A stretch of DNA of 64,000 bases from Adiantum capillus-veneris (lineage: Eukaryota > Streptophyta > Polypodiopsida > Polypodiales > Pteridaceae): NCBI GenBank assembly GCA_014529385.2, contig CM043958.1, positions 79,355,025 to 79,419,024 on the forward strand, written 5' to 3'. Position 1 is the first letter of the stretch, and each line of letters starts with the position of its first letter. The position numbers and the translations under genes are program-made. This document shows, piece by piece, positions 46,756-57,988 of this stretch. Under the pieces are notes generated by a model. The model worked only from the letters and a program-made list of their open reading frames with translations, was not told the DNA's origin and did no database searches.

Positions 46756-47337
46756 ATGGATGGAGCTGGGGAGATGCCAAAAGAGGAGGAACACTTAGAT
46801 TCACAACCCAACCTAGATGAGAACCTTGTTATAGAAATACCTATTAACAAGTTGGGACAATACTTTGAGGGTGATGAATCCAATGCGACCATACCAATTA
46901 CTACTAAGGGATTAACTGTGAAGGGAATCCTTGATGGTGGTGCTGGGGTTAGCATTGTGACTAAAGATTGCTGGGAAACTATGGGAAGACCTCACCTTGC
47001 GACCACAACCATAGTAGTGAATATGGCCAATGGGTCTATTGTTAAACCTATTGGGATGCTAGAAGATCTCACGATCAAGGTCTTTGGACATAAAATAAGA
47101 GTTACCTTCATTGTTATGGATTTCTCCAAGCACACTATGGCATCAGAGATAATCTTAGGATGTCCTTTCATGAGGGAAGCAAAAATGGTGCATGATTGGT
47201 CTAAAAACCATGTCTACTTGCAGTTCCAAGATTCTGTCATTCGAGTGGATCTTGTAACTGGTCAAGCACATCCTCTAGGAAACAGGTTTATAATTGATCA
47301 TAGATCTGACACCACAGTTCACTCGGCCCCATTGTAG
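46756..47337 (+). CDS. Retrotransposon aspartic protease (gypsy type)
   Basis: A 193-codon frame starting MDGAGEMPKEEEHLDSQPNL. It has the retropepsin layout: VKGILDGGAGVSIVTKDCWE (active-site region, DGG in place of the common DSG, which is also seen in the minus-strand gypsy protease at 57 kb), IVVNMANGSIVKPIGMLEDL (flap), and ASEIILGCPFMREAKMVHDW. It would cut the Gag precursor. The domain itself has no break. No reverse transcriptase follows in any frame up to the polypurine tract at 48234. Confidence 0.82.
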   Translation: MDGAGEMPKEEEHLDSQPNLDENLVIEIPINKLGQYFEGDESNATIPITTKGLTVKGILDGGAGVSIVTKDCWETMGRPHLATTTIVVNMANGSIVKPIGMLEDLTIKVFGHKIRVTFIVMDFSKHTMASEIILGCPFMREAKMVHDWSKNHVYLQFQDSVIRVDLVTGQAHPLGNRFIIDHRSDTTVHSAPL

Positions 47338-48233
47338 TATTGTTACACGTGTAAAGCGGACACTAATGTTGGGGAAGATTCTCCTTATATGGATGTACTA
47401 CCTGGGATGACTGAGTCAGACAATCTGGATTGGGTCCACCTAGCAGCAACCATATACACTTGGGGAAATAGGGGGACGGCCTGGGTAACACCTAAGGGGG
47501 ATGAAATGCCCGTACCCTTAAATATGCTACAAGCAATGCATATAGCTTTTGACAAGACTCATCCTAATATAACAAAGAAAACATACAAGTGGGTCCCTAA
47601 AGCATCTTTAGCGACCATAACTAGTGCTAAAAAAACAGAAGCCTTGTAAGAAACGTCCCACTCGCTCCAAGAAATGTAAGGAAACGTGGCGTTGGATTCC
47701 TAAAAAACTATTGGAAGCCCAAGGCTACTATGATAGAAATGATTAAATTTGGGTGCCAAAACATAGATTGTGTTCTTACCTATCACCTAACCCATGTGAG
47801 ACCAATCTTATGGCTCCAAAATGAATTGATGATCACGGAAAGAAAAAAATCGCAGAATGCTACACACTCGCTTCAGAGCTAGTTTGGGTACCGAAGAAAG
47901 AACGATTTGTTCCATCTAGCTCAGGAACGGGGGAGTCCCATGAAGCTTCTAGCTTCTCATATAATGCTTCCATAGAGGTAAAATATTCTCTATAGCCTCC
48001 ACCTACAATAGTGGACCTCCATGAAGCTACAAAGCAATCCACACCTCCCAGTGTTCAAGAATCACCTGATGAACCACTTCAAGTTCGATCATGGGAGAGT
48101 ACCTTACCACCCATGCAACTCCACGAGGCACCTAAGGTAATAGAAAAATACTGGAAAAAATCCTCACCTATTACCAACTGGAACAATTGGTTTCAAAGGG
48201 TGACGAGCACATTTCAAACGGTATGATCTACCC
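47338..48233 (+). pseudogene. Post-protease region with repeated W(V/I)PK motifs
   Basis: The frame 47389-47649 (DVLPGMTESDNLDWVHLAAT) ends with KKTYKWVPKA. A second frame reads ETWRWIPKK, IWVPKH and LVWVPKKERF at 47693, 47750 and 47885 (19 and 45 codons apart, same frame), then a Pro/Ser/Glu-rich part to 48226. The same W-x-P-K tetrapeptide is encoded twice in the 99-bp duplication at 41.8 kb. No catalytic domain is seen, and I do not recognise the function. Stops interrupt it. Confidence 0.45.
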
Positions 48234-48247
48234 AAGGAAGGGGGGAG
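48234..48247 (+). promoter_or_regulatory. Polypurine tract
   Basis: AAGGAAGGGGGGAG immediately before TGTTTGCTGACATCC; marks the 3' end of the gag-protease element. Confidence 0.8.
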
Positions 48248-48850
48248 TGTTTGCTGACATCCATCATTCACTTATTTCCCTCTCAACCTTCCTCCGTGAC
48301 CTCTCAATCTCCAATCTTAGGGAATGTATATATAAAGCCTTATACTCACAAAAAACAAAAATAATAAAGAGCAAGAGCATTTAGCAAATGAGTATGAACA
48401 ATAAAAGTCAAAACATTGACCCAGACCTACACATTCACATCTAGTACACTGAAACAAAAATCTATGTCATAAAACACCTATGATCCTCATCACTCAAGTG
48501 ATGGAGAGTAGGTAGGATTAGTACAAAAGGAGTGTTTCTGTTTTAGAGTTTAGTGATTAGCAAAGTTCTTTCTTCTAGTTGATGTGCCTCCTAGAGGTAT
48601 TCTTTGTGTTTCCTACTGTGTACAGGAACGTGTTGCTGTTGTTAGAATTTGGACCTTCATGGAATCTTTCTCTCATTCACACTTCAAATCAAGCGCGACC
48701 ATCAACACAAACAGGTGTTTCTTGTCCATTATCATTGCCCCTTATCTTTTTGCATCCATGTTTGTCTGCTTTAATTTGATTGGTAGCATAATATTCAACA
48801 CTTTTGCTTAGTATCAAGCATTAAATTCAATGTAATTTTTTGTCATAATC
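48248..48850 (+). repeat. 3' LTR of the gag-protease element (right end approximate)
   Basis: Begins TGTTTGCTGACATCC, with TATA-like GTATATATAAAGCC at 48324-48337. It is not similar by eye to the LTR end at 41.9-42.2 kb, so the two ends of this element do not match as a normal pair. Confidence 0.55.
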
Positions 48851-49762
48851 ACTTGTCTAGGTTCAAAAATCAAGCAGTCCGACTAAGCTAGTTTGACCAA
48901 GCTAGGTGTTACATATCTTCTCTTAATACCATGGGGAATGCCTTCCTAATAATCAATGGTTACTTAGGTTCTTAATCCGATTTAGGCAGCATTGTGTGAA
49001 ATGTACTAGGGCTTTCTAGTGGGCTTAGTCCCTATTGACCTTTAGCTTAAGTGTTATAAAGGGAGTTTAGTAGTGTGATGAGCCTGGGGAGGGTAACAGT
49101 GTTATATGACCCCCCAAAGTTACAAAATTAAAATGTTGAAAACGAACAAACAAAAAATCAAAGTGACACAATGTAAAATCTTAAGCTGTGAGAAACCTCA
49201 TCTTGATTTGGTACTCCACTCACATGTATCGCCTATGGTACTAGAGCCCTAGAGGTTCCCAGTGTTGGTGCTTTTCCTTGAAAAGCAAAAAACCCAAGGC
49301 ATACAAAATAAGCACACACATCAAAGTTGAAACAATGTGAAAAGACTTTTGGGGGGTCAAAGAAAAGGTAATCAGTCAGGCGATGATTTCATGAGAAATT
49401 CATTTTATCGTAGCTTAACTACAAGGTCTTCTAGGTATAGTCTCTAGTCAGCCCTTGAACATGAAATACTTGGCTCTCGCGATTAAACAACTTAATTGAC
49501 CAGAGAAAATTAAGAAGATTATCCATGGTATTAATAGTCGATCTTTAGTGCCTTTCGACCATTAAATTAGCAACCCTAGACTTGTTTAATTCTTTTCCCT
49601 TTACATTTGTTTATGAGTTTGATTATATTGCAATTTAATGTTTATTTCTGACAAAATGGTTTAGAAATCTGCTACCAATCAATTTCTCTGCCTAAAACTG
49701 CATATGATTTTTAATTGTATATGAGAATGCAATTACTGTGCCAATGTTGTTTGATTTTGCAG
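48851..49762. other. No recognisable gene; upstream part of the array III element
   Basis: AT-rich non-coding DNA. It ends in a good 3' splice-site-like sequence, TTGTTTGATTTTGCAG (49747-49762), just before the next ORF. Confidence 0.4.
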
Positions 49763-50117
49763 TGATTGAAGAAGGCTAAGGACATTCATCTCAAATGCTC
49801 TTCCACCTTGACGAACGAGCGCAAGAAGAGAAGAAATGAAGAGAAAAGCTATGGCCTCCCACCAAGAAGAGCCCACACAGAAAGAAGATTGCTTTGAAAG
49901 AGAGAAACATGCCTACCAGTGTAGCCGACAAGCACGAGGGAAGGACCCAGAGAAATGGGTGCCGAGCAGACTTAAAGGCCCAAGAACGAAGCATCACACA
50001 AGAAAGGAAGCTGAAGAATAGTTGGAAAAAATGTACCAAGAATCAGAGGCCCTAAAGCTGAAGGAAGCTAGAACAAGAGGCTACACTGCACAAGAGGCCA
50101 TTGCTACACAAGAGCAG
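49763..50117 (+). pseudogene. Extra post-pol ORF of the array III element, first part
   Basis: A highly charged Lys/Glu/Arg-rich frame (KEDCFEREKHAYQCSRQARG, then after a TAG LEKMYQESEALKLKEARTRG). It is cut at TSD AGCAG by the minus-strand gypsy element and resumes in the same frame at 60219. Position and a splice-acceptor-like sequence just upstream suggest expression from a spliced message, as for env-like genes of plant gypsy elements. No transmembrane segment is visible. Function unknown. Confidence 0.55.
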
Positions 50118-50593
50118 TGGAATTGGAGCTGATCTCTTGAGGCAGCTAATTCCAGTGTTGAAAGATTTCAACTACTACTAGTATGGGAAGATTTCAAACA
50201 GTAGACTGAACAGGAATCCGAGACTAAACTGGAATGTGGATACTAAAATAAGAATCAGACTTAGGTACTGGAATTAAGAATCAAATTCAGATTCAAATTT
50301 AGAAGACTGGACGAGAAGTAAGTATAACTGAAATATATGCCATGATTGGGGTTACAGATCAAGATTACAGCAAATATGATTACAGAGAGAAAGTACAGCC
50401 GACAATACTGTCAATGACAATTATAGCCAGAGCGCTAACCCAAGTGATAACAATTTTCAACCTGATTACAATGTAATGGGCCCTATTTATACACTTCGGG
50501 TTTACTGTAGTAATTACCATAGTAATTACTAAGTAGTTCACTGCCCATCTTCTAAGAAGACGTTCCCACATAGTGACTTTCCAGCCGTCTACA
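50118..50593 (-). repeat. 3' LTR of nested gypsy
   Basis: 476 bp. TATA-like TATAAATAG on the minus strand (50491-50483). Contains a palindrome TAGTAATTAC-CATA-GTAATTACTA (50508-50531), kept in the other LTR. Confidence 0.93.
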
Positions 50594-53526
50594 TCCTTCC
50601 GTTCTTTCTTGAATTTTGGCAAGATTCCAAAATTTCTGAAAAAATCCCATGTCTAAATCTGATGTGAGACTGAAAAATCCATCGTCTGGTTCTGATGTTG
50701 GGATACAGCGCTGGAAAGAATCTTGGTAGCTCGGTTTCTCTTGCTGGAATAGCATACAAGAGAACTGGAGAATCAGGCACAAATTCTAAGAAATTGAGAA
50801 AAGCCTGGTTCTCCTGCTGCATCATCTTTCTAGTGATTCTCACTAGCTGGAACAATGTTCAGAGAGCAGTTGCCTGTGCTCCGACTGTCATTCTTGTTTG
50901 AGATCCTCTACTAGTGGCTGTCTGGTCCTCAAGAATGGCTTTGACTCTCTGATCCAAAACACCTCTGGCAGTTTGCATTTGCACCAAAACTTCCTTGAGT
51001 TGTACCCGAACATCCTTCATACAGCGGTAAGTTGGTTTGTTAGCCAGCAGAAGTTCCAGTTCTAGGGCTAGGGAGCGACAATCTGCAGTAGACTGCCTTT
51101 CCGAGCACAAGTTTACCACTCTCTCATCAGCATTGAGTATCCATTCAGGAACTCGTTCCAGCAGCTGGACTGTACTGGGATGCGTAGGTAGTCGGCAAGC
51201 TTTTTTATCATGGAAAGGTGTTGATTTCCAATGTTCTACCATTTCCCTGGCTCCCACATATAGCCTTTGAAATCTTTCCAAGTCAGTCAAGAGATCATCA
51301 TCCTCCATATACTTTCTGGTGATGGAGGCCTATTGATGTCTCAATTGCCTATTCAGAGTAATGAGCTGCAGTGAATGCTGATGATCAGAAACTGGTCCCT
51401 CATCCTGTACTTTCATTTTCCCTTTAGTATATCTGCTGAAATGGGACTCATCAGTTGGCTGATTCCCAGTGGAACTGGGCTGCTGCTCTTCAATCTGTTG
51501 GTCACCCGACTGGTGCTCTTGGTCCTGTCCTTCGTGTTGGCCCTCATTCTGATCTGGATGGTCTGGTTGTGACTGGCCTCCTTCATTTGGCCCTGTCCCG
51601 CCAGTACCAGGTCCTGGAGGTGGAGATGGTGGTGGGGCATCATCATCATCCTTTGTATGCCCAGCTTCTTGATCATCCTCCTTCTGATTAGCTTCATCTT
51701 CTTCGTCTTCTTCTTCCTCATCCGGAGAATTCTGATGTTCAATATAATCCATTATAGCTTGGTTCATCAGAGCATTATTGTACTCACTCACCTTGTCCTA
51801 CAAATCGCTCTGCATACTTTCCATCAAGGATTTTAAATTGTCTAAATTGAAAACAGCATTGCCTGATGGATTTAAAATTTCAAACAAGCTATTGTAGATG
51901 TATCTTTCAGTCAGAGAAGCCTTCAAAATTGTATGGTGTAGTAGCAGGTTTTTGAATTCCTCCCGCTTTATCCTGAGCATTGTTTTTGCCCGCTCAGCAG
52001 CTCTCAGTGCTTCAGTCCTTTGATTCTTGATAATCATTATTTTAGATTCAACCTCTTCTTCTGATCCAGCAGCCTCCATCAGTTGTCCCATACAACTGAC
52101 AATTGTATTCCAAGAAGACTAAATAAGAACTGAACATCTGTCTTTGACTGTAGCTTGACTGTAGCTGGATCAGAATCAGTAGGCTCATATATTGCCACTG
52201 GAACCACATAAGGTAGAGTTGAATAATCATCTTTGCTGAGCAGAAGATGCCCTTTCAATTGTTGAGTCTGCATTTGCTGCAACTTATCATGTTTTACCAA
52301 TTGCAGAAGGTTTCCAGTATCTGTAGGAATTCCACCAGGCAAAGTCGAGAATGCTGGACCTTTCCCTTTGTCCAGTTGACTCTTGCCTGTGTCCCCTGAC
52401 TGGTCTGCTATCTTCTCAACAGTGACTGACTTGCCATGATCTTTCCCAACCCAGTAGCAACTGTATTCTTTACAACTGACAGGTCAGGCACAGTCTTTTG
52501 AGCAGATTGCTGCCTAGCCTGACTCACTACAACTTTCTCAGGGGTTACGGCCTTGACTTGGCTTTCTATCTGCTTCAAAAATTCACTGCTTTTCTCAGTG
52601 TAATTTTTTGCTTCTTTGAACTGCCGGCTTCTTCTGTAGTTGCTTTCCTTTTCAAGTCGGTTGAAATGGTTTGACTGTCTGTTTCCTCGTCATCTGAGGA
52701 CAGTTCAATGTTCTTTGGTTAAGAAATTGGCTTCTCACTCCAAGCCTTCTTTACCTGCTCATCAGCATCTACTGTAGTAGCCCAATACAGGAATTGCCAA
52801 ACATACCAGGCTTTGAAAATAGTTTGAGATTTTAGCTTGACAGTTTGCTGGAGTACATTGTGAGAGAGAATTTGGCAAAGGTTAATATGAACCTGTGGAT
52901 CCAGTATCTTGGACAACAGCATAGAAAACAATTTTTCGGATACATACGTTGGGTTGTTCTTAAGGCTTACTGCTTTGGGCTACAAGCCTGTAAGCAGTGG
53001 AGGCTTCCAGTCCTGCTACTCGAACTCCTTGAGCACTTGCCTTGCGCTTCCATCTAGCCGTTTTATCTTCCTTTAGAGCGATACTGATTTGCTGCGCATT
53101 TTCCACAAAAGGTTTGGGCTCATTGGGCATTCGGAATGCAAATGCTATGGCTTCTGGTGTCACTAACACCTTCCTACTATTTACCATAGCACTGCCATTT
53201 TCAGCATCAAAGGAATCAAGAACTTGCTTGATGATATCTGCATCAAAAGCAATCCTTGTAGCTTGCAACACAACTCGAAGATCCCAGAGTTGTAGCAGAG
53301 CCAGTGCTTGATCAATAAATACATAACGCTAAATTTTACTGTACGAGATAACAGGAAGGCTTGCCTTTGCCTCAGCAACTATGGCCTGGGTTTCCTCAAG
53401 AGACTCCTGCATCTTCTCTGAGCGTTTCTTTCCACCCATGCATTGTGAGGTCGATGACGATGAAACAGGCGAAGAAGAAGATGACTTACTTGTTGTGGCG
53501 AAGCCATTTCCTGGTGTCGCTGGCAA
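50589..53526 (-). pseudogene. Long extra ORF after pol (function unknown)
   Basis: From 53526 down: a Ser-rich start (MPATPGNGFATTSKSSSSSP), helix and a folded segment (DIIKQVLDSFDAENGSAMVN, LVTPEAIAFAFRMPNEPKPF) to 52960 with one stop. Then come short pieces with frame changes (52931-52079), and one frame from 52091 to 50589 with only three stops. That last part has a coiled coil (TEALRAAERAKTMLRIKREE), an acidic stretch (PDEEEEDEEDEANQKEDDQE), a Pro/Gly/Gln-rich linker and a helical end (ERVPEWILNADERVVNLCSE). About 950 codons in all. The first part vaguely recalls plant-transposon accessory domains. No membrane segment, so not an obvious envelope. Confidence 0.6.
50594..50611 (-). promoter_or_regulatory. 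Polypurine tract of nested gypsy
   Basis: Minus-strand AAGAAAGAACGGAAGGA directly before the 3' LTR. Confidence 0.75.
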
Positions 53527-53571
53527 GACTATCTGACAGTCAATTGTCTCGTCAGAGGTCGAAGTTTGCGG

Positions 53572-56500
53572 CTACAGCGAAGAAACCTCGGAGCTTGGCA
53601 ATGGTGAATGGTTGACAGGAGGGAAGCGTCGCACAGGGGATTTATGAGAAAAAATGCTAACTCTCCTTACTGTTATACGCGTTCGCACCATAAAAGCTCC
53701 ACCACTGGCTGCTCCTAGACTTTTGTGCACCGTTGCTGTCGTGGAAGACATGCATTGGACAAGACTGAGACCCATCTTTGAAATGATTAGCACTGGCGTG
53801 CTATTTGACCATTGGGCACTTAAAAATTGGAAAGTGTATCCATACTGGCACTGGACCGATTTCCAGTCTGGCTTGACCATACTGGTACTGATTCTAAGGT
53901 CATCGTGATCTGGTCCTGCTGGTACTGGTTCTGAAGCTGGAACTCGTTGCACATGAAAAAGTCCAAAAATGTCTGATTCCGGTATCTCTTGATCAACAAC
54001 CTCCAGTTCCTTAGTACCTTGTTCTAACTCAGTTTCTCTGGTCTCTGAATAATAAAGCTTAATCTTTGCTCCATTATATACTCCTGGCAACATTAGTCCA
54101 GATAAATCTTTCAGTCTGACTATGCCATTGGAGAAGACCCAATCCACCTCAAAAGGTCCTGCCCAGGCAATCTTCAAGTTCAGCTTCTTTGGACCCAGTC
54201 TAGACTGATATAGAAGCACTAAGTCTCCTTTCTGGAATTCTCAAACTTTAATTCAGCGATCATGCTAGTGCTTCCTTTGTTGTTGAACAATTTCTTGTTC
54301 CAATATAGCCCTTTGTCTGAGTGCATCTAATTGCATCAGTTCATCCAGCCTCTTCTTAAGATTATGGTTGAAGTCTAATCCATACTTCACGGCCATTCTC
54401 AGACTGGGGATTACAAACTCCATAGGAGACACAACTTCAGTACCATACACCATTCTGAATGGTGTCATTCCAGTAGTTACCTTATAAGCTTTCCTATAAG
54501 CCCATAGAGCAGTCTAAAGTTTCAAATCCCACTGGTCTGGTTTCTTTTGCACCACCTTAGTGAGAATAATCTTTATTGTCTTATTGCTACTTTCAGCCTG
54601 TCCATTGCATCTAGAATAGTAAGGAGTAGATTTCCGATGCTTGACTGAAAGCATATCCAATAGGATTTCCATAGTGTCATTGATAAAATGTGTTCCTTGA
54701 TCGGTCACAATCTCTACTGGACATCCATATCGGCAGACAATATTCTCAAACAGAAACCTTGCAGTTGACTTGGGTGTGTTGTCAGGAAGAACCTTAGCTT
54801 CAACCCTCTTGGTAACATAACAAGTAGCCATTACTATGTACTTGTTCTTCCTGGGAGTCACCTTCTTAAAAGGTCCCATAAAATACAGTCCCCATTCCAT
54901 GAATACTCCTAGTGGTTGTATTGGCATTAAGGGAGTCATATCTGCAGCTGTTGGTCGACCCATTCTTTGGCATATGTCACAAGTTTTACGAAAACTTTTG
55001 ACATCAGCAATCAATGTTTGCCACCACAGACCAGCTTGCAGAATCTTCTTGTAGGTTACTTCGTTGGAAAAGTGTCCACCAGATTCATGATTATGAGATT
55101 CTAAAATCACTTGCATTCTTCCTTCCATAGGGACACATCGTCGAAGTACACCATCCACACCCAGTCGATAAAGTAATCCTCCTATGATGGTAAATTTTAG
55201 GCTTTTTATAATCAGAGCTTTCTTTTGATTATGCTTCCAATCCTCTGGAAAGGCACCTTGGGAAAGGAATTGATAAATATCATACCATTCAGGATCCACT
55301 GATTCTTCAGCCTCTAACTGAAATAAATCAACATCCACTCGCTCATCTCTCAAGGGTGATTCTAAATATCCTTCCGTACTTCTTGAAAGAAAATCAGCTC
55401 CACAATGGTTTCGGCCCGGTTTATGGAAAATTTTGAATTCAAATTCCATAAGGAACATCATCCATCTTATCAGCCTGCCTTGAATAATGACTTTGTTAAT
55501 CAGAAATAGAAGAGCTTGATGATCCACATAAAAATGGAATAACTTTCCCAACAGGTAATGCTTGAACTTCGTGGCGCTAAAAACCATTCCGAGGGCTTCT
55601 CTCTCAGTAGTCGAATAGCCTTGTTCAGCTTGACTGAATCTACGACTTGCAAAATAAACCGGATAGTCTGTTCTTCCATCTGGATGAGCTAATATTGCCC
55701 CCATTTCCAATCGTGAGGCATCTACATGTACATGGAAAATAATATCCCAATTTGGCTGCCTAAGGACTGGTTTACTGGTAATAGCTTTTTTCAAATTCTG
55801 GAAACTTTCCTCACACTTAGCAGTCCAGTTGAACTTACTGGTCTTCTTGGTAAGCTCATAGAGTGGTACTGCTTGAGAAGAAAACTTGTGTACAAATCTT
55901 CTATAGAAATTCACATAACCCAAGAAAGAACTCAACTCTGAAGTAGTTCTAGGTGCTTTAGCTTGCTGGACACACTGTATTTTGTCATTGGCCATCTCTA
56001 TTCCATTGCGGGAAACCACATGTCCCAGTAGCTGTCCCTTCCATACTAGAAAAACACATTTGAATGGATTCAAACAAATCCTCTTCTCCTGATAGCGTTT
56101 AAAAACCATCTCTAGGAATAGAAGGTTTTGTTCCTCATCTGAATAGACAGTGAAGTCATCCATAAAAATGGCGAGGATCCAATGAAGAAATTCATTAAAC
56201 ATCTCCATCATACACCGCTGAAAAGTAGCTAGTGCATTGTACAGGCCAAAAGGCATCACCGGATACATGAAAGCTCCCCACTCAGTGATGAAAGTGTTCT
56301 TGGCTCTATCTTCAAGAGTGATCTGTAACTGGTTATAGCCGCTATAACCATCCATGAAGCTATACATCTCATATCCTGCGATCTCATCAAGCAACATATC
56401 AGTAAAAGGTAAGGAAAATGGATCCTTAATAGTCTGGGTATTTAGTTTCCTATAGTCGACACAAACTCTCAATTTCCCATTCTTTTTGGGAACGACAACT

Positions 56501-56916
56501 ATGGGAAATAACCAATCACAACTTGCCACTTCCGTAATGAACCCAGCCTTGAGAAGATTATCAATCTCCTCCTTGACCTTCTTTGCATAGTTTGGGTTCA
56601 TCCGGTATCTTTGCAATCTTACTGGCCTAGCATCCGGTTTCAGTGGTATTCGGTGTTGTGAGTGATAGACTTCAGGATCTACTCCCTTCAAATCTGTATG
56701 TTCCCAGGCAAACACATCTTTATAGTTCTGGAACATCTTTTGTGCCTTTTCCTTCATTGCTGGGTTGAGGTGCTTGTTAACCTTGATCATTCTGGGATTT
56801 TCCTCTGATCCCAGGTTCCACTCTTCTACTTCCTGATCATCTGGGAGCAACCAGTTTGGTTCGCCTCCTTTTCGTTTGGTCGATTCTTTAGCGAAGTCCC
56901 AGGATGGTCCATTCAT
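53572..56916 (-). pseudogene. Gypsy Pol: reverse transcriptase, RNase H, integrase
   Basis: The frame 56916-54514 is 800 codons. RT: VPKKNGKLRVCVDYRKLNTQ, MPFGLYNALATFQRCM, active site IFMDDFTVYS. RNase H: FHVHVDASRLEMGAILAHPD, TEREALGM, YVDHQAL. Integrase: zinc-binding HNHESGGHF with CDICQRMG, then WGLYFMGPF where the first catalytic Asp should be (Tyr here), IVTDQGTHFIND and GQAESSNKTIK. A TAG at 54514 interrupts it. ALWAYRKAYKVTTGMTPFRM and the C-terminal barrel text (GPKKLNLKIAWAGPFEVDWV) follow to about 54050, and the open frame trails to 53572. The FMDD wording and lack of a chromodomain place it nearer Tat/Athila than the chromoviruses. Confidence 0.9.
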
Positions 56917-57048
56917 TTCTGAATCATTATTCTGATCCAGTTGGTATTCTTCAGAACATACTGGTTCCTCTACTATGCCAGTATCAGCTAGTTCCTCTAT
57001 TCTTCGAGTTAGCTGAACTGTTCTTTCCCCTGCATTGACTTCGGTAAA

Positions 57049-57888
57049 CTATTTAGGGAATTGTCTCTTCTGCTTGTCAGCCTGCTCTTTGTTCAACAAG
57101 ACTGCATTCAAGTCGATTTCTGTCAAAGGAAATATGTTCATAGCCGCTAGCATTCGCTCGATTTTCTTGGCTCTGTACTTCTGACACAACTCCTTCGGCC
57201 TCAGTTCCTTTTTGAAGCTCCTGGTATTGTTGGTCTGGATTTGGATTCTGCCACTGGCCCCTTCTATGGTTAGAGTTTGGTTTGTGTAGTCATGAACAGC
57301 ATGTGCTATTCTTAACCATGGGTGCCCTAGTAGCATTCCATATGCTCCCTGCACATCTAGGACTACGAAACTGGTTTTGAATTTCTCCCTCCCAACTCTT
57401 ATCTGCATGTTTTCAATCATACCCGTCGCCTGTACAACTCTACAATCTGCCATTCTCACTTTGAATGGTGCTGGTTTCATATTAATGATACCCATTCTTT
57501 GCTGAAGATGGGCTCCCATTATGTTGACTCCTGACCCTCCATCCACGATAACACCTGAGAGAGGTTCCCACTGCTTCCTGACCTTGTAGTCTACCTGAAT
57601 AAGTAGAAAATCATCATCCCGGACAGCCGTCAGGTCCATTGTTCTGGCCTCTGCCTCAGTCTTCCTGCGCTGTCTAATAAAGTTGGCCACCTCAGGCAAG
57701 GTCTTTCTTATATCCTCCAGCTCTACAGTCAACTTTTGGATTCTATCACAATTTTTCACATGAATTTCTTCTCTCTCTTGGTCACACTGATTGTCAGATC
57801 CATCCACTCCCATTTCATCAGCTAGTCCATGTACCACAGCCGATATGGTCTCTGTCATGGCCGGTACTGACTGATCTTTATCAGTCAA
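57049..57888 (-). CDS. Gypsy aspartic protease region
   Basis: A 279-codon frame. A coiled-coil N-terminal half precedes the retropepsin core: LSGVIVDGGSGVNIMGAHLQ (active site, DGG), FKVRMADCRVVQATGMIENM (flap) and GAYGMLLGHPWLRIAHAVHD. It lies between Gag and Pol, in a different frame from both; 57048 carries the stop. Intact as a domain. Confidence 0.8.
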   Translation of the reverse strand: MTDKDQSVPAMTETISAVVHGLADEMGVDGSDNQCDQEREEIHVKNCDRIQKLTVELEDIRKTLPEVANFIRQRRKTEAEARTMDLTAVRDDDFLLIQVDYKVRKQWEPLSGVIVDGGSGVNIMGAHLQQRMGIINMKPAPFKVRMADCRVVQATGMIENMQIRVGREKFKTSFVVLDVQGAYGMLLGHPWLRIAHAVHDYTNQTLTIEGASGRIQIQTNNTRSFKKELRPKELCQKYRAKKIERMLAAMNIFPLTEIDLNAVLLNKEQADKQKRQFPK

Positions 57889-57988
57889 TTGGGTTGGTAT
57901 CCTCTGAATGACTCTAGCTTCGGAACTTTCTAGACTGCTCTAGAAGCTTCTTAGCTAAATCCTCCGTGATTTTAGCTGCTAGTTCCCG

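Noticed and set aside
50836-51270. Plus-strand ORFs across 50.7-53.6 kb
   Set aside because: They are shadows of the minus-strand extra ORF, which shows long frame continuity and protein-like composition.
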